Part shown: one piece after another, positions 44,210-53,619 of the stretch | Numbering within the stretch: the stretch's first letter is position 1 | Layout of the letters: each line of letters opens with the position of its first letter | NCBI GenBank assembly: GCA_902826165.1 | Contig: CADEDV010000013.1 | Location: 27,557 to 91,556 of the forward strand | Source: an uncultured Bacteroidota bacterium | GTDB lineage: Bacteria; Bacteroidota; Bacteroidia; Chitinophagales; Chitinophagaceae | DNA length: 64,000 nucleotides | Direction of reading: 5' to 3' | Notes under the pieces: generated by a model | Database searches by the model: none | Told to the model about the DNA's origin: nothing | Seen by the model: the letters and a program-made list of their open reading frames with translations, nothing else | Program-made: the position numbers and the translations under genes

Positions 44210-45460
44210 TCAGGTGAGCTCTAAAACGGTAATCTCCGGCAAAATGCCTACCCGGCCGGGGTAACCGATGAAACCAAAGCCCCGGTTCACATATAATTTC
44301 TGGCTTTCCTTTTCATATAACCCCGCCCATTGCTTATACATATACTGCACGGGGCTCCACCGGAAACCCGGTATCTCCACGCCAAACTGGGCACCATGGG
44401 TATGACCAGACAGCACCAGGTCAATGTCCTTGTAATCCTTTGTCACCTCCGACTCCCAGTGAGAAGGATCATGGCTCATTAATATTTTAAAAGGATATGC
44501 AGCCGCACCATCATATGCTTTTTCAAGGCTGCCATAGCTATGGAAATTCTGCCGGCCGCTGATATTTTGTACCCCTAACAAACCGATCCGGTGGCCATCT
44601 TTTTCAATAGGCACATGTTCGTCATTCAGTAAACGCCAGCCCAGGGAGGTATGGACATTTTTGAGTTCTTCAAGATTAGCTCTTTTTTCCTCCGGACTAT
44701 CCCACTGCACATAATCGCCGTAATCATGGTTTCCTAAGGTAGAATAGACTCCAAGCGGGGCTTCCAGTTTGTCAAACACATCCATGTAGTTCTTCATTTC
44801 ATCGGCGGTATTGTTCACCAGGTCGCCGGTAAAAAGAATGAGATCGGGCTTTTCATTCATGATCTTTTCAATGCCTTTTGCCACGGCGGCTTTATCGGTG
44901 AAGCTGCCCGAATGGATATCAGAAATGTGGACGATCTTCAGCCCTTTAAATACCTCCGGGAGATTGGCATAGCTAAGTTGAAAACGCTTTAACTGGTAAT
45001 TATATTTATTCCCAAAGCCATAGATAAGAGTGCCGAAAAGGCCACCACCAAATAGCATCCCGGCCCAGCTCAGAAAAACAGAACGGGAAATAGCTTCGCC
45101 TTCTGTGGCTACCCCGTCAACACTCTCCTTTTTAAACAATTTGGCCGCAATCCATTGAAACAACCGCCGGATATCATCGACCAGGAAAAAAACAGCGGCG
45201 ATCAATTTGGCAAAGAATATCCCGGCAATAATGGCGAAAACAGTGGTCCGTATAAACCGGGCCTGGTGCTGAAATTGCAGGTACGGGAGTAATAAAAGCA
45301 CTATGATCGCACCAATAGAAATGATCCAGTAAGCGCTGTAAATAATGGTCCGCACCCTCCCGCTGGCGGCATGCGAAACAGTTTTCACCGCCTGGAAGCA
45401 GTAAATATCCAATAACACCATAAAACCGATCAATATCCACCAAAAGGGAGAATTACGCAT
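44210..45460 (-). CDS. Membrane-anchored calcineurin-like metallophosphoesterase
   Basis: The 416-residue protein has about four membrane helices in residues 5-145, then a YkuE/YaeI-type phosphoesterase domain. The metal site motifs are in order: HISDIHSGS, FTGDLVNN, GNHDYG, MSHDPSHW and SGHTHGAQFG. Relatives dephosphorylate lipids or nucleotides such as UDP-diacylglucosamine, but the substrate here is unknown. It is divergent from parA with 158 bases between them. Confidence 0.88.
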   Translation of the reverse strand: MRNSPFWWILIGFMVLLDIYCFQAVKTVSHAASGRVRTIIYSAYWIISIGAIIVLLLLPYLQFQHQARFIRTTVFAIIAGIFFAKLIAAVFFLVDDIRRLFQWIAAKLFKKESVDGVATEGEAISRSVFLSWAGMLFGGGLFGTLIYGFGNKYNYQLKRFQLSYANLPEVFKGLKIVHISDIHSGSFTDKAAVAKGIEKIMNEKPDLILFTGDLVNNTADEMKNYMDVFDKLEAPLGVYSTLGNHDYGDYVQWDSPEEKRANLEELKNVHTSLGWRLLNDEHVPIEKDGHRIGLLGVQNISGRQNFHSYGSLEKAYDGAAAYPFKILMSHDPSHWESEVTKDYKDIDLVLSGHTHGAQFGVEIPGFRWSPVQYMYKQWAGLYEKESQKLYVNRGFGFIGYPGRVGILPEITVLELT

Positions 45461-45510
45461 ACAATAAAATTAAAGCCGGGCTGCTTACACCCGGTTGTTT
45501 GCTTAACGCT

Positions 45511-45545
45511 TATTTTTGCCAAATGGTTAAAATTGGGCAAAACTA
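45511..45545. promoter_or_regulatory. -7 boxes for parA (+) and the phosphoesterase gene (-)
   Basis: TATTTTTG (45511-45518) fits TAnnTTTG on the + strand, about 100 bases before the parA ATG. On the - strand TAGTTTTG (45545-45538) fits the same consensus about 78 bases before the phosphoesterase start. Neither has an ideal -33 TTG. Confidence 0.4.
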
Positions 45546-45618
45546 AATTTTGAGTTCTTAGTTTCAGTCGGCAATTTTACCACGAACAACTAAACATTAC
45601 CAAGGAGTTTTCGGCAAA

Positions 45619-46422
45619 ATGGCAAGAATCATCGGTGTAGCAAATCAGAAAGGAGGTGTGGGCAAGACCACAACCGCTATTAACCTGGCGGCCAGTCTTG
45701 CCGTACTGGAATATAAAACATTGCTGGTGGACGGCGATCCGCAGGCTAACAGCACTACCGGTGTGGGATTTGATCTCCACAATGTGACCCAGAGCCTCTA
45801 CGACTGTATGGTGAACCAGACCAGGGCTAAAGATGTGATCCTGAAAACCGATATTCCTAATCTTGACCTTATTCCTTCGCATATTGACCTGGTGGGTGCT
45901 GAAATTGAAATGATCAACTATCCCAGCCGGGAAATGGTGCTCAAGAACCTGCTGGATGCGATAAGAGAAGATTATGATTTTATCATTATCGACTGCTCCC
46001 CTTCTTTGGGTTTGATAACCGTCAATGCATTAACAGCTGCTGATTCAGTAGTGGTGCCCGTACAATGCGAGTTCTTTGCCCTGGAAGGGTTGGGTAAATT
46101 ATTAAACACGATAAAGATTGTTCAAAGCCGCCTGAATACGGCTCTTGTAATAGAAGGTATCCTGATGACCATGTATGATGGCCGTCTCCGTCTCTGCAAC
46201 CAGGTAGTGAGTGAGGTAAGGCGTCATTTTGAAGACATGGTATTCAGCACCATCATTCACCGGAATGCCCGGTTAAGCGAAGCTCCCAGCGTAGGTAAAC
46301 CCGTGATCTTATACGATGCTAACAGCAAAGGATCGATGAACTACCTGAACCTTGCCAAAGAAATTCTTCAGAAAAACGATATGACGAAGATCAAACAGGA
46401 TGAGAGGATCTTAGAGCTGTGA
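45619..46422 (+). CDS. parA: Chromosome partitioning ATPase ParA (Soj)
   Basis: The 267-residue protein has the deviant Walker A box KGGVGKTTT near the N-terminus, [10 protein letters not shown], and IIDCSPSLG, as in chromosomal ParA/Soj. It binds DNA non-specifically in its ATP form and moves ParB-parS complexes to segregate the origin region. It leads the conserved Bacteroidota unit parA-parB-DUF5683-dapB. The short length, with no N-terminal HTH domain, fits chromosomal rather than plasmid ParA. Confidence 0.96.
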   Translation: MARIIGVANQKGGVGKTTTAINLAASLAVLEYKTLLVDGDPQANSTTGVGFDLHNVTQSLYDCMVNQTRAKDVILKTDIPNLDLIPSHIDLVGAEIEMINYPSREMVLKNLLDAIREDYDFIIIDCSPSLGLITVNALTAADSVVVPVQCEFFALEGLGKLLNTIKIVQSRLNTALVIEGILMTMYDGRLRLCNQVVSEVRRHFEDMVFSTIIHRNARLSEAPSVGKPVILYDANSKGSMNYLNLAKEILQKNDMTKIKQDERILEL

Positions 46423-46465
46423 GGCCAGAAGCTGCGAGTCCTTAATTCCATTTCAAACTTCCAAC

Positions 46466-47383
46466 ATGAGTACGCCTAAACAAAATAAAGATGCCCTCGG
46501 TAAAGGTATCCGCTCCTTATTACAAAGTATAGATTCCGACCTGAAGACCAGTACGGGTGCTATCAAACCCGCAGTAGTGGAAAATGTTACCGGTACCAAC
46601 CGCATTCCTATTGATGAAATAGAAGTTAACCCCAAACAACCCCGCCGTGATTTTGATGAACAGGCCCTGCAGGAATTAGCCAGTTCCATCAAGCTGCATG
46701 ATATCATTCAACCGGTCACTGTTTCCAAATTACCTTCCGGGAAATACCGGCTGATCTCCGGTGAACGAAGATTAAGAGCTTCCCGGATCGCCGGCTTAAC
46801 AGACATACCAGCTTATATCCGCCAGGCCAATGATGCCCAATTATTAGAACTGGCATTATTAGAAAACCTGCAACGGGAAGACCTGAATGCCATGGAAGTA
46901 GCACTAAGCTACAAACGCATGATGGAAGAACTGGATTATACCCAGGAACAGGTAGGTGAACGAATGAGTATTGACAGGAGCACAGTTGCTAATTTCATCC
47001 GCTTATTAAAATTACCGCCCGATATTCAATTAGCCGTTCGTAATGGAGAACTCAGCATGGGGCATGCCAGGGCATTGATCAATGTTGACAGCATCGACAA
47101 GCAGTTATATATTTTTAAAGAGATCAAGCAAAGGGGATTATCAGTACGACAAACAGAAGAACTGGTCCGTAATCTCTACAAACAGGGCGGTGCTGTTAAA
47201 AAAACTTCAAAAAGCTCTTTGGCCCCGGCCTTCCAGAAAATAGAAGATAAATTAGCATCTCAATTCAGCACCCGGGTGAAACTGAAACACAGCCGCAATG
47301 GTAGTGGCCAGATCACTTTCGATTATTATTCACTGGAGGAACTGAATAAACTACTCAACCAGTTAGATGTATCAGCTGATTGA
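46466..47383 (+). CDS. parB: Chromosome partitioning protein ParB (Spo0J)
   Basis: The 305-residue protein has an N-terminal CTPase/nuclease-like domain with NPKQPRRDFD and GERRLRASRIAG, a central HTH region (YTQEQVGERMSIDRSTVANF) that reads parS, and a C-terminal dimer domain. It loads onto DNA at parS and spreads as a CTP-dependent clamp. It lies 43 bases after parA. I found no parS-like palindrome with a CACGTG core in the window, so the binding site is probably elsewhere near the origin. Confidence 0.96.
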   Translation: MSTPKQNKDALGKGIRSLLQSIDSDLKTSTGAIKPAVVENVTGTNRIPIDEIEVNPKQPRRDFDEQALQELASSIKLHDIIQPVTVSKLPSGKYRLISGERRLRASRIAGLTDIPAYIRQANDAQLLELALLENLQREDLNAMEVALSYKRMMEELDYTQEQVGERMSIDRSTVANFIRLLKLPPDIQLAVRNGELSMGHARALINVDSIDKQLYIFKEIKQRGLSVRQTEELVRNLYKQGGAVKKTSKSSLAPAFQKIEDKLASQFSTRVKLKHSRNGSGQITFDYYSLEELNKLLNQLDVSAD

Positions 47384-47410
47384 TAAACCTCGTCCAGAAA
47401 GGAATCTTTG

Positions 47411-48073
47411 ATGATGCAGAAAACCGTAAACAGTTATTGGAAAAGAACTATTGTACTGGCAGTTGTACTGTTTGCAGGCTATTTTTTATCGGCACAACAA
47501 CCTGATTCATTAATTAAAGTTATTCCGGAGGAAACAGTGGTTGCTACCACAGAAAAAAACAAAAAAGATACGGTAGTAAAAAAACACAGCCCCCGCATTG
47601 CAGCTATCCGTTCAGCTATTCTTCCTGGGCTTGGCCAGATCTACAATAAAAAATACTGGAAACTGCCCATTGTTTACGGAGCCATTGGTATCAGTGGAGG
47701 TGTTTTCTTTTATAACCTGAAAAACTATAAAGACACCCGGTTTGCCTATAAAGTAAAATACAATATGCGGCAACCCAATGCCACTGCCGCCGACTCAGCC
47801 CTGTTTAACCAGATCAAACCTGCCCTGCAGCCACTGAGTGAAGAATCTCTACGGTTTTACAGGGACCAGTTTCGCCGGGATGTGGATTATTCTGTGTTGT
47901 TTTTTATCATTCTTTGGGGATTGAATGTGGTGGATGCCACCGTAGATGCCCACCTGAAAAGTTTCGATGTAAGCCCAGATCTCAGTCTCCGCATCAAACC
48001 CGGGCATAGCGAGATGGCGGGCACCAACGGTATCAGTCTCGTACTTTCCCTGAAAGATAAAAGGACCCGGTAA
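47411..48073 (+). CDS. DUF5683 membrane protein
   Basis: I use ATG 47411 (220 residues); the TTG before it is less likely. The protein has a signal-like N-terminus ending SAQQ, then IRSAILPGLGQIYNKKYWKLPIVYG, two to three membrane helices and the segment LFFIILWGLNVVDATVDAHL. This is the DUF5683 family, found in Bacteroidota between parB and dapB. Its function is not known; the LPGLGQIYNKKYWK stretch resembles TM2-type membrane proteins. It should sit in the inner membrane. Confidence 0.85.
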   Translation: MMQKTVNSYWKRTIVLAVVLFAGYFLSAQQPDSLIKVIPEETVVATTEKNKKDTVVKKHSPRIAAIRSAILPGLGQIYNKKYWKLPIVYGAIGISGGVFFYNLKNYKDTRFAYKVKYNMRQPNATAADSALFNQIKPALQPLSEESLRFYRDQFRRDVDYSVLFFIILWGLNVVDATVDAHLKSFDVSPDLSLRIKPGHSEMAGTNGISLVLSLKDKRTR

Positions 48074-48156
48074 CCGGAATAAAGTTTTTCCTTTCTCCAT
48101 TTTTAAAGTTATTTGCAGCAATAAACAGGTTCTGCCTGCAAATTAAAACAAGCATT

Positions 48157-48873
48157 ATGAATATTGCATTGATCGGTTATGGGAAAATGGGAAAAGCCAT
48201 TGAAGAGATCGCTGTTCAACGGGGGCATACGATTGCTTTAAAAATTGACGAGAATAACCTCGCTGATTTCAATGCAGAAAAGATTGCGAAAGCCGATGTA
48301 GCCATTGAATTCACCGGTCCGCATACAGCACTTGATAATATTAAAAAAGCCATTGGCTTTAGTATCCCGCTGGTTTGCGGCTCCACCGGCTGGACGGAAA
48401 GAATGGACGAGATCAACCAACTGGTAAAAGGAAAGGATGGCACTTTTCTATATGCCAGCAACTTCAGTATTGGCGTAAATATTTTCTTCGAGGTCAATAA
48501 AAAACTGGCAGCCCTGATGGCCCCGCATAAAGAATATGAAGTGATACTGGAGGAAGTGCATCATACCCAGAAAAAAGATGCGCCGAGTGGTACTGCCATC
48601 ACCCTGGCGGAACAGGTGCTGAACGAGATCAAAAGAAAAAAACGCTGGGTGAATGAACTGAGTGATAACCCCGAAGACCTGGAGATCATCAGCCAGCGGG
48701 AAGACCCGGCACCAGGCACCCACCATGTGAAATACTCATCGGCCGTAGATGATATTGAGATCATCCATACTGCCCATAACCGCAAAGGTTTTGCAGCGGG
48801 TGCAGTACTGGCTGCTGAGTTTATAAAAGATAAAAAAGGCATCTTCAGTATGAAAGATGTTTTGGGATTATAA
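48157..48873 (+). CDS. dapB: 4-hydroxy-tetrahydrodipicolinate reductase
   Basis: The 238-residue protein has a Rossmann start IALIGYGKMGKAI, the FTGP and CGSTGW segments, ASNFSIGVNIF, and the catalytic/substrate motif EEVHHTQKKDAPSGTA with two histidines and a lysine. It reduces 4-hydroxy-tetrahydrodipicolinate in the lysine and diaminopimelate pathway in the cytoplasm. It ends the parA-parB-DUF5683-dapB run. In related genomes a signal peptidase gene (lepB) often follows; here a kinase gene starts 25 bases later. Confidence 0.96.
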   Translation: MNIALIGYGKMGKAIEEIAVQRGHTIALKIDENNLADFNAEKIAKADVAIEFTGPHTALDNIKKAIGFSIPLVCGSTGWTERMDEINQLVKGKDGTFLYASNFSIGVNIFFEVNKKLAALMAPHKEYEVILEEVHHTQKKDAPSGTAITLAEQVLNEIKRKKRWVNELSDNPEDLEIISQREDPAPGTHHVKYSSAVDDIEIIHTAHNRKGFAAGAVLAAEFIKDKKGIFSMKDVLGL

Positions 48874-48898
48874 AGACATTCATCAACCCTGCCCCACC

Positions 48899-50944
48899 AT
48901 GCTGAAAAACTTGTTACCCTGCCTGCTATTACTTTCCGTTTGCAGTATTATGACTGCACAAATTTCCCCAACCGATAGCCTGCAAAAAATTATTACTAAA
49001 GAAAGGAAAGATAGCAATACCATAAAAGCATTACTGAAGCTGGCGGAAACCTATCGTTGGGAAAAGCCTGATTCAGGCATCTATTATGCAGAGCAGGCCA
49101 TCCGGCAAAACGATCAGCTCAATTTATCTCCCCGCTATACCGCCTTTGCCTGGAATTCCATCGGCTATGCCCGGTATATGAAAGCGGATTATCCCGGCGC
49201 CATCAAAGCTTTTGAATCCTACTATGTTTTTTCTGAAAAGGCAAATGACCTTATCAATATGGGCTTTGCACTGAACAACGAAGGCAATGTGTATATTGAA
49301 CTGGGCAACTATGTAAAAGCATTGGAAAAATATAACCAGGCACTGACAGTGCGGCAAAAAGCCAACGACAAGGGCGGTATTGCCATGAGCTATAACAATA
49401 TTGGTTTTATTTACAAAGACATAGGTGATTATGAAAAAGCTATTCATAATTTTTTATTCGCCCTGCGGGAATACGAACAACTGGATGATAAAAAAGCAAT
49501 TGCCAAAACACATAATTTCATTGGCATTGTATATGCCAGAAAGAAAGAATTTGCAAAAGCCATCTCTCACCTCGAACAAGGAATTGTCATTCAAAAAGCA
49601 GTTGATGATAAAAACGAACTGGCGATCAGTTACCAATCCATCGCTTCCATTTATAAAGAACAGGAAGATTACAACCGCTCTGTTTCTTTCCTGAACGATG
49701 CCATGAAGGTGTATGAAAGCAGTAATGATCTCCGGCAGATCGCATTGGTGCAGGCTGACCTGGGAGAGATTTACCTGCAGAAAAAAAATTATGATTCTGC
49801 TGCCTGGTATTTCACCCGTTCTGTTGCACTCAATAACCAGATCGGCAACAAACGAAATATGGCTTCCTCCCGGATAGGGCTGGCACAGGCTTCCATCCAT
49901 CAAAAAAATTATATACTGGCAAAACAATCCCTTGATAGTGCATTTGCTGTTATTGAAACAACCAATAAGAAAGACGACCTGAAAAACTATTACCGGGTCG
50001 CAGCTGATTATTATTCTGCCACCGGCAACATGGCGCAGGCATTGGAACTGCATAAAAAATATGCGGCTATCAAAGACACATTGCTCAATGAGGCTAACGT
50101 GAAAGCTATTGCCGACATGGAAGTGAAATATGAAACGGAGAAGAAAGAACAGGAAATTAAACTACAGCAGTCGGAAATATCCCGGAAGAATATTGTGATT
50201 ATGGCCGTTGCAGGCTTGCTGGCCCTGGTAATACTATTAGGATTCTCCGCCTATCGCCGTTACCGGCTGCAACAGCAATCCCGGTTACAAGCAGAGATCA
50301 TGAAGCAACAGGAGCTGGCAACAAAGGCGGTAATCGAAGCAGAGGAAGAGGAAAGAAAACGGATTGCCCGTGACCTGCATGATGGTGTGGGACAAATGAT
50401 GAGTGCAGCCAAGATGAACCTGTCTGCTTTTGAATCCGAAATAAAATTTGCTTCCCCCGATCAGCAACTCTCCTTCGAAAAGATAATCAGCCTAGTGGAC
50501 GAAAGTTGTAAAGAAGTCAGGAGTGTATCACACAACATGATGCCGAATGCTTTATTAAAAAGCAGCCTCAGTTCTGCGGTGCAGGATTTTATTGATAAAT
50601 TAGATAAGAAAACAATACAGGTACACCTGTATACAGAAGGCCTGGACCAGCGGCTGGATGCCAATGTGGAAACGGTTTTGTACCGGGTGATCCAGGAATG
50701 TGTGAATAATGTGATCAAACATTCAGGAGCCAATACGCTGGATATTTCGGTGATAAGAGATACAGATGGCATCAGTGCCACTATTGAAGACAATGGTAAA
50801 GGTTTTGACACCAAGGACAAATCAAAATTCGACGGTATAGGCATGAAAAATATCAGTACCAGGGTGGAATACCTGAAAGGAACAGTTGATTTTGATTCCA
50901 CACCGGGAAAAGGAACATTGGTGGCTGTTCATGTCCCCCTGTAA
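48899..50944 (+). CDS. TPR-containing sensor histidine kinase (HisKA_3 type), copy 1
   Basis: Start at ATG 48899 (681 residues) gives a signal peptide (MLKNLLPCLLLLSVCSIMTAQ); the longer frame begins inside dapB. About seven tetratricopeptide repeats (roughly 40-400) face the periplasm, followed by a membrane helix (about 431-451), a coiled linker, and a HisKA_3 domain with RKRIARDLHDGVGQMMSA (His494). The HATPase_c part has ECVNNVIKHS and DNGKGFD. The kinase probably senses an external protein or peptide through its TPRs and signals to the LuxR-type regulator at 52971. The next gene is a paralogue. Confidence 0.92.
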   Translation: MLKNLLPCLLLLSVCSIMTAQISPTDSLQKIITKERKDSNTIKALLKLAETYRWEKPDSGIYYAEQAIRQNDQLNLSPRYTAFAWNSIGYARYMKADYPGAIKAFESYYVFSEKANDLINMGFALNNEGNVYIELGNYVKALEKYNQALTVRQKANDKGGIAMSYNNIGFIYKDIGDYEKAIHNFLFALREYEQLDDKKAIAKTHNFIGIVYARKKEFAKAISHLEQGIVIQKAVDDKNELAISYQSIASIYKEQEDYNRSVSFLNDAMKVYESSNDLRQIALVQADLGEIYLQKKNYDSAAWYFTRSVALNNQIGNKRNMASSRIGLAQASIHQKNYILAKQSLDSAFAVIETTNKKDDLKNYYRVAADYYSATGNMAQALELHKKYAAIKDTLLNEANVKAIADMEVKYETEKKEQEIKLQQSEISRKNIVIMAVAGLLALVILLGFSAYRRYRLQQQSRLQAEIMKQQELATKAVIEAEEEERKRIARDLHDGVGQMMSAAKMNLSAFESEIKFASPDQQLSFEKIISLVDESCKEVRSVSHNMMPNALLKSSLSSAVQDFIDKLDKKTIQVHLYTEGLDQRLDANVETVLYRVIQECVNNVIKHSGANTLDISVIRDTDGISATIEDNGKGFDTKDKSKFDGIGMKNISTRVEYLKGTVDFDSTPGKGTLVAVHVPL

Positions 50945-50959
50945 ATACAAATTGCTACT

Positions 50960-52906
50960 GTGAAGATTTTTATCATCCATAGTAAAAAAACATTGCTCTT
51001 TATCAGCTTGCTTATCTCGCTGCAAAATAACGTATTAGCCCAGGCCGATCCTGCCACACTCAAGGCTCAATTAACAGCAGAAAAAACCACTGCCGGCAAA
51101 ATTGATATCCTGCTAAAACTATGTGATGTTTACCGGGCTGCCGATTTTGATTCCTGCCTGTCTTTTTCCCTGCATGCTATTACGCTGCTCAAAAAAGAAC
51201 CCAACCCGGCCAAACTGGCCAAAGCAGAAATGTTTGTATTCAGTTATTATTACAATGAAGGTTTTCCTGATTCTGCATTGGCATTAGTCGAAAAAAATAT
51301 TAGCTGGCTTGAAAAAGAGCCCTCCCTGTTGTCTGACCTGGCACAGTATTACTCTTTCTCCGGTTTGTGTTATATGAAGATGGGTCGGAAGAAAGATGCA
51401 CTCGAACGTTTTTACCTGGCACTGAAAAAAGCTGAAACCTGTAAAGATTACATAGTGCAACTGAAAGCAAGGGTCAATATTGGCTGGGCGATGATGGAGT
51501 TGAACCAATTTCCATCTGCCATACAGAATTTCCATAGTGCCATTCAACTGGTGGAGGAAAAACAATTGACACAGGCTTACACAGCTGTTATATATAACAA
51601 CCTGGCTTCCTGCCATGGTTCACTCAATAACGTGGATTCTGCTTATCATTTTGCACAAATTGCCATTGAGAAAGCCAGGGAGAATAATGATATTGTTGCC
51701 CGGGCCAATGGTTTATTCATTCTCGGTACCGCATTAGAAAAACAAGGAAAACTGGATGAAGCGTTACGATCATTTTTAGAAGCACAACCGCTGCGTCAAA
51801 ATATCGGCGACCCCTTCTTTATTGTATCAGACCTTGCAGAACTATCCAACCTGTATGCAAAAATGGGGAAGACAACTGAAGGCATTCAAAGCGGTGAAGA
51901 AGCATTACGCATAGCTGAAATCAATAAGATCAGCGCCAAGCTGCCCATGATCTATACTGCACTCGCCACGAATTATGAAGCAGCGAAAGAATATCATAAA
52001 GCCATTGATGCTTATAAAAAGATCAATACCCTGCAGGACAGCATGTATGCCGACGCTAACCCCAAAGCCTTAGCGGAGATGCAAACCTTGTATGAAACAG
52101 AAAAAAAAGTAAGGCTGATCGAACAAAAAGATAATAAGATCCGGTTCCAGAATTTTTTATTCATCGGTATTGCCGGGCTGGTATTGCTTAGCGGGCTACT
52201 GCTCCATTCCCAGTACAAAAAATACCGGTTCAAAAAAGAAGCTCAACAGCAGGCGGAATTGCTGCTGCAACAGGAACAGGCTGCAAAAGCTGTAATAGAA
52301 GCAGAAGAAAATGAAAGACAGCGTATCGCTAAAGATCTGCATGATGGCGTAGGCCAGATGATGAGTGCGGCCAAAATGAATCTCTCGGCCTTTGAATCTG
52401 TCATACAGTTCACCGATGCTGCACAAAAAATATCGTTTTCGAAAGCCATTGAACTGGTGGATGAAAGTTGCAAAGAAGTACGTACAGTTTCTCATACCAT
52501 GATGCCAAATGTGTTGTTGAAGAACGGGCTTGCTGCAGCCATACAGGACTTTACGGATAAATTAGATAAAAGTTCCCTCCGGGTACACCTGTACACTGAA
52601 GGGCTTGAACAACGGCTGGATGCTAACCTCGAAATTGTACTGTACCGGGTGATCCAGGAATCTGTGAATAATGTAATCAAACATGCCCGTGCCAGTACGC
52701 TTGATATTTCTGTGATCAAAGACAAGGATGGTATTGATGCCACCATCGAAGACAATGGCAGAGGGTTTGACTCAACCGATAAAGAAAAATTTGAAGGCAT
52801 CGGGCTGAAGAATATCATCACCCGGGTCGGATACCTGAAAGGAACAGTGGATTTTGATTCTGCCCCTGGCCGGGGAACGGTAGTGGCATTGCATGTACCG
52901 GCTTAA
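50960..52906 (+). CDS. TPR-containing sensor histidine kinase (HisKA_3 type), copy 2
   Basis: The 648-residue protein begins at GTG 50960, 15 bases after copy 1, with a signal peptide ending VLAQ. TPR repeats (about 35-365), a membrane helix (about 398-416) and the HisKA_3 motif RQRIAKDLHDGVGQMMSA (His461) follow, then ESVNNVIKHA and DNGRGFD. The kinase halves of the two copies are nearly alike, including LDKxxxxVHLYTEGL and TVDFDS, while the TPR halves differ a lot. So the duplication kept the output and changed the sensor. Confidence 0.92.
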   Translation: MKIFIIHSKKTLLFISLLISLQNNVLAQADPATLKAQLTAEKTTAGKIDILLKLCDVYRAADFDSCLSFSLHAITLLKKEPNPAKLAKAEMFVFSYYYNEGFPDSALALVEKNISWLEKEPSLLSDLAQYYSFSGLCYMKMGRKKDALERFYLALKKAETCKDYIVQLKARVNIGWAMMELNQFPSAIQNFHSAIQLVEEKQLTQAYTAVIYNNLASCHGSLNNVDSAYHFAQIAIEKARENNDIVARANGLFILGTALEKQGKLDEALRSFLEAQPLRQNIGDPFFIVSDLAELSNLYAKMGKTTEGIQSGEEALRIAEINKISAKLPMIYTALATNYEAAKEYHKAIDAYKKINTLQDSMYADANPKALAEMQTLYETEKKVRLIEQKDNKIRFQNFLFIGIAGLVLLSGLLLHSQYKKYRFKKEAQQQAELLLQQEQAAKAVIEAEENERQRIAKDLHDGVGQMMSAAKMNLSAFESVIQFTDAAQKISFSKAIELVDESCKEVRTVSHTMMPNVLLKNGLAAAIQDFTDKLDKSSLRVHLYTEGLEQRLDANLEIVLYRVIQESVNNVIKHARASTLDISVIKDKDGIDATIEDNGRGFDSTDKEKFEGIGLKNIITRVGYLKGTVDFDSAPGRGTVVALHVPA

Positions 52907-52970
52907 TTCCTGTCAACCATTGTTTAATTTTTTCTGCCCGCTTAAATTATAGTACTTTCATTCAGCACAC

Positions 52971-53612
52971 ATGAAGAACGAAAAAATTACCCTGGCCCTG
53001 GTTGACGATCACCAGATCGTTATAGACGGATTGATGTCATTGCTCAAAGGACATGATCGCTTTAAATTTGTTTTTGCCAGTACCGACCCCACCGAAGTTG
53101 TACAAAAGCTAACCCAAACACCGGTTGATATTTTACTCACCGACATCATGATGCCCGGTCTGCCCGGCAATGAATTGGCCAAACTGGTGAAACAAAAATT
53201 CCCGGCCATTAAAATATTAGCCCTCTCTATGAGTGGCCAGGGCGACCTGGTGAATGAAATGATCAACGATTCCGATATTTCCGGTTATGTGCTGAAAAAT
53301 ATTGGTAAGCAGGAACTCCTGAAAGCTCTTGATAAAATTGCTGCCGGTGGTATCTACTTCAGCGAAGAAGTGATCGATGAACTGCAACGCAGCAGCCAGC
53401 GCAAAAAGCAAAATGAAGATGCTCATCTCACGGACCGGGAAATTGAGATCATTCGCCTGATTGAAAAAGAGTATAACAATAAACAGATCGCTGAAGCCTT
53501 ATTCATCAGCGAAAGAACGGTGGAAACCCACCGCAAGAATATCTTTCGCAAAACCAGCACCAACTCGGTGATCGGACTGGTGAAATATGCGTATGAGCAT
53601 AAGCTGATATAG
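52971..53612 (+). CDS. LuxR/NarL-family response regulator
   Basis: The 213-residue protein has a receiver domain (1-125) with VDDH at 11-14 and the phosphorylated Asp58 in LLTDIMMPG. A C-terminal LuxR HTH has LTDREIEIIRLI and ISERTVETHRKNIFRK. It follows the second TPR kinase by 64 bases and is the only regulator nearby, so it is the likely target of both kinases. Target genes cannot be read from the window. It converges with the next gene, 7 bases apart. Confidence 0.93.
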   Translation: MKNEKITLALVDDHQIVIDGLMSLLKGHDRFKFVFASTDPTEVVQKLTQTPVDILLTDIMMPGLPGNELAKLVKQKFPAIKILALSMSGQGDLVNEMINDSDISGYVLKNIGKQELLKALDKIAAGGIYFSEEVIDELQRSSQRKKQNEDAHLTDREIEIIRLIEKEYNNKQIAEALFISERTVETHRKNIFRKTSTNSVIGLVKYAYEHKLI

Positions 53613-53619
53613 TTCCTGG

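Noticed and set aside
45461..48200. parS centromere site near parAB
   Set aside because: No palindrome with a CACGTG core or other clear parS-like inverted repeat was found around parAB or elsewhere in the window.
49454..50053. Open frame of 199 codons on the - strand
   Set aside because: Antisense to the TPR kinase gene; cysteine- and phenylalanine-rich translation typical of a shadow frame.
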